Shown here piece after piece: positions 1 through 4,888 of a stretch of 7,392 nt of DNA. The translations under genes were made by a program, and so were the position numbers. Below the pieces are notes generated by a model. That model was not told the origin of the DNA. It searched no databases and worked only from the letters and a program-made list of their open reading frames with translations. The DNA comes from Ghiorsea sp. (GTDB lineage: Bacteria > Pseudomonadota > Zetaproteobacteria > Mariprofundales > Mariprofundaceae). How positions within the stretch are numbered: the first letter of the stretch is position 1; each line of letters begins with the position of its first letter. The stretch is taken from the NCBI GenBank assembly GCA_021772875.1, contig JAJFLD010000208.1, forward strand, positions 1-7,392, read 5' to 3'.

Positions 1-244
1 GTCGCATTAGCAATGCACCAAACACAATAATCCCTAGGCACATGTCTACTACTCTCCATACTTCAATATTTGACGTAGTCAAAATGATCCCTAGTTGACT
101 AGGCCCTCCGCTCCCAATAAGGACTCCGACAACCCATCCTAAACGGTAGGCTCTTATAAGCATCCAGACCGCAAACAGAGGTGCCGAAGCAATCAACAGA
201 ACTATGGAAACACCCAAGTCTCCGGAAAATAAGAATGTAGCCAT
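1..244 (-). CDS. Hydrophobic membrane-protein segment, open at the left window edge; probably the C-terminal part of the gene at 251-718
   Basis: Reading leftward from ATG at 244-242, the frame is open for 81 codons to the window edge with no stop. The product is strongly hydrophobic. A likely membrane helix covers residues 9-31 (GVSIVLLIASAPLFAVWM). A shorter glycine-rich hydrophobic stretch lies near 36-47, and another helix covers about 64-80 (CLGIIVFGALLM). The frame is exactly the frame of the 155-residue gene upstream, separated only by TAG at 253-251 plus two sense codons (Asn, Phe). No clear Shine-Dalgarno sequence precedes the ATG; the bases just before it are AT-rich (GGCTTAGAATTTT). 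This suggests it is not an independent gene but the distal part of one longer membrane protein whose frame carries an amber codon. Separate translation by coupling cannot be excluded. I do not recognise the family, and the true end is outside the window. Confidence 0.55.
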   Translation of the reverse strand, partial: MATFLFSGDLGVSIVLLIASAPLFAVWMLIRAYRLGWVVGVLIGSGGPSQLGIILTTSNIEVWRVVDMCLGIIVFGALLMR

Positions 245-250
245 AAAATT

Positions 251-718
251 CTAAGCCATTAATACGAATCCGGCAATTGCAATTTTAACGGGCAAAGGAA
301 AGGCCGATAGCTCTTCTCCATTTTTTTGAATTACGCTTTCATCGGCCTCATTGCTTAATGTTTGAATCTTAGGGCTTTCTTGCCTGCTATCTTTTTGATC
401 TACTATTTTTCGACTTCGATCATTATTCGCTTGTGAATCAATACCATGCTTCACTGGTGTTTCGCCTGCGTTTTGTTTACCATCTTCCTGCACTATTCTC
501 AAAGTACACTCCGCTCCAATGCCAAGCAGCTTGTCACGCAAAGCCTTTGCATTTTTCTGCGAATAAGATTTTTTAAGCGCTATCCGCTTACCTGATAAAA
601 TTCGCCCTGCCTTCTCATCGCTGATTTGAAACAGTAATGCAAGAGAGGCACGCACCAAATCTTGCTCAAAACCATCCATAGGCATCCCACTTAAAATAAT
701 TCGAAACTGTTTTTCCAT
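251..718 (-). CDS. Protein of unknown function: small N-terminal alpha/beta domain, polar linker, truncated membrane segment
   Basis: The product is 155 residues. Residues 1-77 look like a compact alpha/beta domain (FRIILSG at the start, ISDEKAGRILSG in the middle, a basic IALKKSYSQ segment, GIGAECTLRIV at the end). From memory this resembles an N-terminal module on many proteobacterial membrane proteins of unknown role, with a fold like the ribosomal L7/L12 C-terminal domain; this is recognition, not a search result. Residues 78-138 are a polar, low-complexity linker rich in Gln, Asn, Asp and Ser. Residues 142-155 turn hydrophobic (VKIAIAGFVLMA) and then hit TAG in the middle of what should be a membrane helix. 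The same frame continues hydrophobic past the stop, so the gene is probably interrupted. It lies 55 bp downstream of the TamB-like gene on the same strand and may be co-transcribed with it. The start is well supported by a strong ribosome binding site. Confidence 0.75.
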   Translation of the reverse strand: MEKQFRIILSGMPMDGFEQDLVRASLALLFQISDEKAGRILSGKRIALKKSYSQKNAKALRDKLLGIGAECTLRIVQEDGKQNAGETPVKHGIDSQANNDRSRKIVDQKDSRQESPKIQTLSNEADESVIQKNGEELSAFPLPVKIAIAGFVLMA

Positions 719-725
719 TCCGCTA

Positions 726-731
726 CCCTCC
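726..731 (-). promoter_or_regulatory. Ribosome binding site for the 155-residue gene
   Basis: GGAGGG on the minus strand ends 7 nt before the ATG at 718-716, within the G-rich run GGGTGGGGAGGGTAGCGGA. This supports the chosen start and shows the N-terminal gene is translated in its own right. The putative internal start at 244 has no comparable site. Confidence 0.7.
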
Positions 732-773
732 CCACCCTTACCGTTAATCGATAACAGCTATACAATACAGCCC

Positions 774-2945
774 TTATTTATTCACTTCTACCGTCTCTAG
801 CTTTCTATATTTCAGCGATGGAATACGGTCTGGTTCTTTTAAATGAAAATACAACACGCCCAATTCAACAGGTGAACTGCTTGTGATTGCAGCACCATTC
901 TGCTCGTATATAGTACGAAGATTGCCATTAAGCTCGTCCAAAGGACCTCTTGCATATAGCTTGAAACGCAACTCATTCACAGTTTCACCTTCTGAGGAGA
1001 CCCCCACGCCACCAGCCCTGCTAGACAGTGTCATGTCATTAATCGAACCCTCAAAATTGAATATCCCTTCCAACTGCTCAAGTGAGGCACTCTTCACCAT
1101 AGGAGATTTTAGTGCCCAAAATTTTCCATCGCCTGTGATTAAACCGGTATTTAAGCCTACCCTAGCTGATACAGTTCCAGCCAATCCGTCAGAGAAAAAA
1201 TTATCGACAATAAAACTTATATATCCCGCCGCCTCATTATAAAAAAGCGTGAGGTTGAGAGATGGCATGGGGCCAATAAATACAGGCATACTTTCCATCT
1301 CTCTTCCTGAAAGTTTCACCTCTTCTTTTAACTGCCTGTCATCCCATGTTCCACTCATGTTGCCTTTCGCAGTGATAGAACCAGGAAGCCTGTATTTATC
1401 CACTAAATAATCAGGCAGCTGATTGATTTCCAAGGTGTGTTTCATCTCTATGTATCGGTTCTTCGAATAATACGCGCCTTTCGCGTTCTTTTTGTTCTGA
1501 CCCATCCCAACATAAAGCGACTCTACTTTCCAAATATCGTTTCTATTTATCGAGTGCTTCACCTTTATCGATGCATCCAAATCAGGGAGATTTACGGCAG
1601 AAGTAGCTTCACCAACAAACATGCTCAACCCTGACAGCGACAACGAGCCTGTGACGGAAACGCCAGCACTTGCCTGTAAAAGGTTATGAATGCTGACAGA
1701 TACTTTTGCCCGTTTCGCTTTATAAGACACATGCTCAATATTATTACTATCCAAGTTTAGCTGAACTGTAGGGTTCCTAAAAACACCTTTCACTGACCCT
1801 GAAAGCAGTGCTCTGCCATTACTCTTCAGGCCTGTAGTTTTCCCCTGCCATAGTGCTGATGAAATCGGCAGATTCGCCAAAAAAATCAAATTATACTGAC
1901 TGTTCCATAGTGCAATATCCCCAGAAACAAACAGCTCTTCAGTTCTGTCTTCTGAAGCAATATAGGTACTCATAGAACCAAGTTGCGACCAGTTAGGGTT
2001 AGGTCGGAACTCAATATCAAACTTGTACTTGTTAGCAGGCACTGTAAAGCCGCCGACCTGCACGTCGTCATTCGCCGTCAAGTTCCCAGTGAAATAAAAA
2101 TAACCATCAGCATCAATAAATGATGAGATATCTATTTGTGAGGAATTAAATTTAACAATCGCATTTTTTATGCTTAGGTAATAAATGGGGACAAATGCTT
2201 CTATGTACAAAGGATCAGATTCTGGGAGCCCTAAAAAACCAGCTAATACTCCGCCCGAATTTTCAGAAAATTTTGCATATGCTTGAATCTTAGGTGCTTC
2301 TTCACCCTTCGCATTCGAACCTCTGCTTCCCATTTCTTCTTCAAGGCCTCTGACGTCTTGAAGGGTAAGATCGAGGCTCAACACTTCACTCAAACCTTCC
2401 ACTACATAGTGCCTACTTCTTCCAACAGCATCACAGGAGCCATTCAACCTCACTTTCAACTCCTTATCACCTAATACGCGCTGTTTAAATGTAATCAAAG
2501 GAACGCTCAATTCATCTGTTGAAAGCACCGATGTGAACATGGCTTCCTGAAGATTATTCAATGTCTTAAAACTATCCTCAGGCAATGCTGAGATAGTGAT
2601 AGAACGACTCTCAATGCTTTTAATTGCACAATCAATACCAACCAAATTCTCGTAGTCCCAATCTAATTTCATATCTTGTGCGGATAGCCACTCACCATTT
2701 TTATCTTTGATTATCAACTTATCAGCAGAAATCTTCAACTCTCGAATTTGAACTTCCATACCATAAATTTCAAATTCATATCCCGTCTGTTTCTCCAAAA
2801 CAAACGCAATAAAAACACCGACATAATGCCTACCCTTTTCTGTCTCCATCAGAGCATATCCGCCAGCTACCAGCAGAGCCATTACCACTATCCATATCAC
2901 ATATTTTTTTGATGTGATCGAAAATGTTACCTTATATTCATGCAT
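774..2945 (-). CDS. TamB/AsmA-like envelope protein, short form (single N-terminal membrane anchor)
   Basis: The product is 723 residues. One uncleaved membrane anchor lies at about 15-32 (YVIWIVVMALLVAGGYAL); the rest should be periplasmic. Residues 38-118 follow the N-terminal pattern of TamB-type translocation and assembly proteins: G..Y....FVLEKQTGYEFEI, then a run leading to IIKDKNGEWLSAQDMKLDWD, then a 'Leu...Ile.sIES..I.I' strand. The remainder is beta-rich with alternating polar and apolar residues, as expected for AsmA/TamB-type elongated beta-taco folds thought to carry lipids between the membranes. Canonical TamB is much longer (about 1,200 residues or more) and ends in a conserved C-terminal domain. 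Here the protein ends with a charged tail (EPDRIPSLKYRKLETVEVNK) and I do not see that domain. No TamA (Omp85) gene is adjacent. ATG 2945 is the first start in the frame, because an in-frame TGA lies 12 nt upstream; its Shine-Dalgarno (GAGG) is about 21 nt away, so initiation may be weak. Family-level call is fairly secure; function is inferred. Confidence 0.72.
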   Translation of the reverse strand: MHEYKVTFSITSKKYVIWIVVMALLVAGGYALMETEKGRHYVGVFIAFVLEKQTGYEFEIYGMEVQIRELKISADKLIIKDKNGEWLSAQDMKLDWDYENLVGIDCAIKSIESRSITISALPEDSFKTLNNLQEAMFTSVLSTDELSVPLITFKQRVLGDKELKVRLNGSCDAVGRSRHYVVEGLSEVLSLDLTLQDVRGLEEEMGSRGSNAKGEEAPKIQAYAKFSENSGGVLAGFLGLPESDPLYIEAFVPIYYLSIKNAIVKFNSSQIDISSFIDADGYFYFTGNLTANDDVQVGGFTVPANKYKFDIEFRPNPNWSQLGSMSTYIASEDRTEELFVSGDIALWNSQYNLIFLANLPISSALWQGKTTGLKSNGRALLSGSVKGVFRNPTVQLNLDSNNIEHVSYKAKRAKVSVSIHNLLQASAGVSVTGSLSLSGLSMFVGEATSAVNLPDLDASIKVKHSINRNDIWKVESLYVGMGQNKKNAKGAYYSKNRYIEMKHTLEINQLPDYLVDKYRLPGSITAKGNMSGTWDDRQLKEEVKLSGREMESMPVFIGPMPSLNLTLFYNEAAGYISFIVDNFFSDGLAGTVSARVGLNTGLITGDGKFWALKSPMVKSASLEQLEGIFNFEGSINDMTLSSRAGGVGVSSEGETVNELRFKLYARGPLDELNGNLRTIYEQNGAAITSSSPVELGVLYFHLKEPDRIPSLKYRKLETVEVNK

Positions 2946-3037
2946 ATTCGTGTATCAAAGAGCTTTCCTCGCTGCAAACAAACGAACTTTCACTTGAACG
3001 CATTTACGAGACCCAAAGCCTTGCTTCGTGGATTCAT

Positions 3038-3568
3038 TCATTGCTCTTCCATCATCATCACCAGCAAATCAGTGGCTTCGGGGTCTATGCCTGCTTGGAA
3101 AAGAAGGGTGGTGATTTGTCCACGATGGTGGGTTTGATGATTGAATACATGTTGCAGCAAGGCGCCTAGGGGTTGCTGTTGTTTTTCTCCTTTTAGGTTT
3201 CGGTAGGCGATGTTTTCTTTGAGGGTTTGTTCAGTCCATGTTTGGCTGAAGGCGAGAATGAGCGTATCCATGTTTTGCCTTGCTGCGGTTAGGGCTTGCA
3301 TGTCTTCATAAAGGATGTCGCTTAAGCTGCTGGGCATGGTCAGCTCGCGCATGGGAGCCAAGGCTTGTTTGCAAACTTTAGCCCCTGAAAAACGGCGTAA
3401 CCAAAACATATCTGCCACAAGAATGTGGTTGAGCGTGCCAAGTATGGATGAGAAAAATGCGCCGCGATCTTTGGCGATGTCGGCAGCAGACAGCAGCTGC
3501 ACTTTGGCATAAAGCTTTTGGTTCATCCATTGGTTGTATCTTGCCATGCGTTGCAGATATTCGAACAT
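3038..3568 (-). CDS. DinB-superfamily (DinB/YfiT-like) putative metal-binding protein
   Basis: The product is 176 residues, the usual size for the DinB/YfiT-like family of four-helix-bundle proteins. Typical features are the N-terminal YNQWMNQKLY helix, GTLNHILVADMFWLRRF with His48, and NHQTHHRGQ near the C-terminus with His144 and His148. In the family these three histidines sit in the helix bundle and bind a divalent metal, and some members are thiol-dependent transferases or hydrolases. Despite the name, most members are not known to act in DNA damage repair, and no substrate can be assigned here. The protein has no signal peptide or membrane segment and should be cytoplasmic. It is divergent from the efflux operon and lies 92 bp upstream of the TamB-like gene on the same strand; I see no convincing terminator between them. 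The start at 3568 is supported by a purine-rich AGGGGGAG just upstream. Confidence 0.88.
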   Translation of the reverse strand: MFEYLQRMARYNQWMNQKLYAKVQLLSAADIAKDRGAFFSSILGTLNHILVADMFWLRRFSGAKVCKQALAPMRELTMPSSLSDILYEDMQALTAARQNMDTLILAFSQTWTEQTLKENIAYRNLKGEKQQQPLGALLQHVFNHQTHHRGQITTLLFQAGIDPEATDLLVMMMEEQ

Positions 3569-3569
3569 A

Positions 3570-3577
3570 CTCCCCCT
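3570..3577 (-). promoter_or_regulatory. Ribosome binding site for the DinB-like gene
   Basis: AGGGGGAG on the minus strand lies directly before ATG 3568-3566. Taking AGGGG as the core, the spacing is 4 nt, slightly short but plausible. It fixes the start of the DinB-like protein, whose first residues (MFEYLQRMARYNQW) are typical for the family. Confidence 0.6.
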
Positions 3578-3669
3578 ACTTATCCCTAAAGCTTAGCTTA
3601 GACTAAAAACCCATGTATGCAATGTATGGCTTATCGCAAGTAAGGCTAGAGCATATGTGCGTTGATATG

Positions 3670-3698
3670 TTTACAGACATAACTTCCGCGACAAAAAT
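3670..3698 (+). promoter_or_regulatory. Candidate sigma-70-type promoter for the efflux operon
   Basis: TTTACA (3670-3675, five of six matches to TTGACA) is followed by a 17-bp spacer and AAAAAT (3693-3698, four of six matches to TATAAT). Transcription would begin near 3705 and give a leader of about 50 nt before the adaptor start at 3755. The -10 match is imperfect and the assignment is by eye only. Confidence 0.35.
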
Positions 3699-3754
3699 AC
3701 GGCCACAGATGAAAATCTTGCATACTTATCCAGAGGCACGTTAACATACTGACA

Positions 3755-4834
3755 ATGAAAAATTCTCTTTTCCCACTTTTTTTACTTGCCCTGCTTCCCC
3801 TGTTGGTATCTGCATGCGACACACAAGAGGCCAAACACGAGAAAAAAGCTGCCGCTAAAGCTGTTGTTGTTTTAAACGTTGCCCCCATAGATTTTTTTGA
3901 TGTCATTCAAACGCTAGGCACCACCCAAGCCAATGAAGCCATCAACATCACCGCCAAAACAACAGGTACCCTTGAGAAAATAAACTTCACCGATGGTCAA
4001 TATGTAAAACAAGGTGATATCATTGCTTTGCTTGATCAAGATGAAGAACAAGCCCAACTTGCAACGGCAAAAATCCAATTGGCCGAACATGAACGTGAAA
4101 TCACCCGCTTGAACACATTATTAACGCGCCATGCGGCACCTGTGCGTGATTTGGACGAGCGCAAAACGCTGGCGGCAGTCACCGCTAGTAATCTCAAGGC
4201 CATACAAGCCCGCATCAATGAACTTACCCTCACAGCACCCTTTTCAGGCAAACTCGGTATTCGCCATGTCAGCAAAGGTGCACTCATCCAAGCAGGCACC
4301 ATCATCACCACACTGGATCAAACCAACCCTCTCAAAATCGACTTTGCAATTCCTGCTCGGCAACTCAGCGGCATCAAGGTGGGCACTGCAATTGAAGTCG
4401 CAACTGATGTGTTGCCCCAACAAGTCATTAAAGGTTTTATTACCGCCCTTGATTCACGCATCAACCCCACCACCCGCACCATGTTATTGCGTGCAACCGT
4501 AGATAATCCTGAAAATCTATTGCTGCCAGGCATGATGGTTTCGGTTCGAATCCTCACCCATCAGCGCCAAGCCTTGGTGGTGCCTGAAGAAAGTGTCACC
4601 CAAAAACAAACACAACATTTCCTCACCCTAGTGGGCGCAAACAACACCGTGGAACAACGTGTTGTAGATATAGGGCAACGCAGATTTGGGTTGGTAGAAA
4701 TTGTGTCTGGTCTAAATGCTGGCGAGAAGGTGATTGTGCGTGGTATGGGTTTTGTCAAAGCCGGAACAGAAGTAAGCATCAGCCAAACATGGGATAACAT
4801 CCGCGATGCGCAATACCCACAGCAAAAACAATAA
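3755..4834 (+). CDS. RND efflux periplasmic adaptor (membrane fusion) lipoprotein
   Basis: The product is 359 residues, typical for AcrA/MexH-type adaptors that link an RND pump to an outer-membrane channel. Residues 1-20 are a lipoprotein signal ending in the lipobox LVSAC with lipidation at Cys21. Asp22 at the +2 position is the residue that keeps lipoproteins in the inner membrane in the Escherichia coli Lol rule. Domains in order: first lipoyl half at about 64-95 (GTLEKINFTDGQYVKQGD), a helical hairpin at about 97-154, second lipoyl half at about 155-187 (LTAPFSGKLG, then GALIQAG), a beta-barrel at about 190-268 with the family hallmark NPENLLLPGMMVSV, and a membrane-proximal domain to about 345 (VPEESV, GLNAGEKVIVRG). 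The hairpin is relatively short, as in MexH-like adaptors. It is the first gene of a two-gene unit with the pump 54 bp downstream. No strong Shine-Dalgarno is visible (GAGG is 18 nt away), but the start is fixed by the signal peptide. Confidence 0.93.
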   Translation: MKNSLFPLFLLALLPLLVSACDTQEAKHEKKAAAKAVVVLNVAPIDFFDVIQTLGTTQANEAINITAKTTGTLEKINFTDGQYVKQGDIIALLDQDEEQAQLATAKIQLAEHEREITRLNTLLTRHAAPVRDLDERKTLAAVTASNLKAIQARINELTLTAPFSGKLGIRHVSKGALIQAGTIITTLDQTNPLKIDFAIPARQLSGIKVGTAIEVATDVLPQQVIKGFITALDSRINPTTRTMLLRATVDNPENLLLPGMMVSVRILTHQRQALVVPEESVTQKQTQHFLTLVGANNTVEQRVVDIGQRRFGLVEIVSGLNAGEKVIVRGMGFVKAGTEVSISQTWDNIRDAQYPQQKQ

Positions 4835-4888
4835 TGCTGCTTTACCCATCCTTAAGACCCACTCCTCTTTTTAAGCAAGGAAAATTAA
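4835..4888 (+). other. Short spacer between adaptor and pump genes
   Basis: The 54-bp gap contains CTTAA (4852) and TTAAG (4871), which could pair into only a weak 5-bp stem. There is no GC-rich hairpin followed by a T-run, so I expect read-through and co-transcription of the two genes. Confidence 0.5.
4877..4881 (+). promoter_or_regulatory. Ribosome binding site for the RND pump
   Basis: AAGGA is 7 nt before the ATG at 4889. The pump therefore has its own good initiation site, better than that of the adaptor, and the start gives the usual RND N-terminus (MWISDTSVRRPV). Confidence 0.75.

Larger units (their letters stand above)
3569..3754. other. Divergent intergenic region between the DinB-like gene and the efflux operon
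   Basis: These 186 bp must hold the promoters for both directions. For the plus strand there is a fair sigma-70-like candidate, listed separately. For the minus strand I see only weak matches (for example TTGCAT with no good -10 at proper spacing). Short direct repeats occur: ATGTATG at 3613 and 3622, and ATATGT at 3653 and 3665. No strong inverted-repeat operator and no small gene with a credible start are visible. Confidence 0.6.

Noticed and set aside
743..755. Partly palindromic GTTAATCGATAAC between the TamB-like gene and the next gene
   Set aside because: Only four paired bases on each side with a mismatched centre and no T-run follow; too weak for a terminator or an operator.
883..1242. 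119-codon plus-strand ORF opposite the TamB-like gene
   Set aside because: It lies wholly antisense to a long, well-supported coding frame, its translation has no recognisable domain, and no ribosome binding site supports it.
2946..3037. Possible terminator or promoter between the DinB-like and TamB-like genes
   Set aside because: ACGA/TCGT can pair over a long loop, but there is no GC-rich stem with a T-run, and no -35/-10 pair at good spacing was found.
2924..3169. Overlapping plus-strand ORFs across the gap between the DinB-like and TamB-like genes
   Set aside because: Most of their length is antisense to the DinB-like 3' end, and the His-rich stretch is the complement of the ATG-rich (Met-Met-Met) end of that gene.
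3589..3600. AAGCTTAGCTTA repeat near the DinB-like start
   Set aside because: It is a 6-base tandem repeat of two copies overlapping a HindIII-like palindrome, within the range expected by chance.
3646..3906. 86-codon minus-strand ORF over the adaptor 5' end and its promoter region
   Set aside because: It overlaps the signal peptide of the adaptor, has no family resemblance, and is best explained as a shadow frame.
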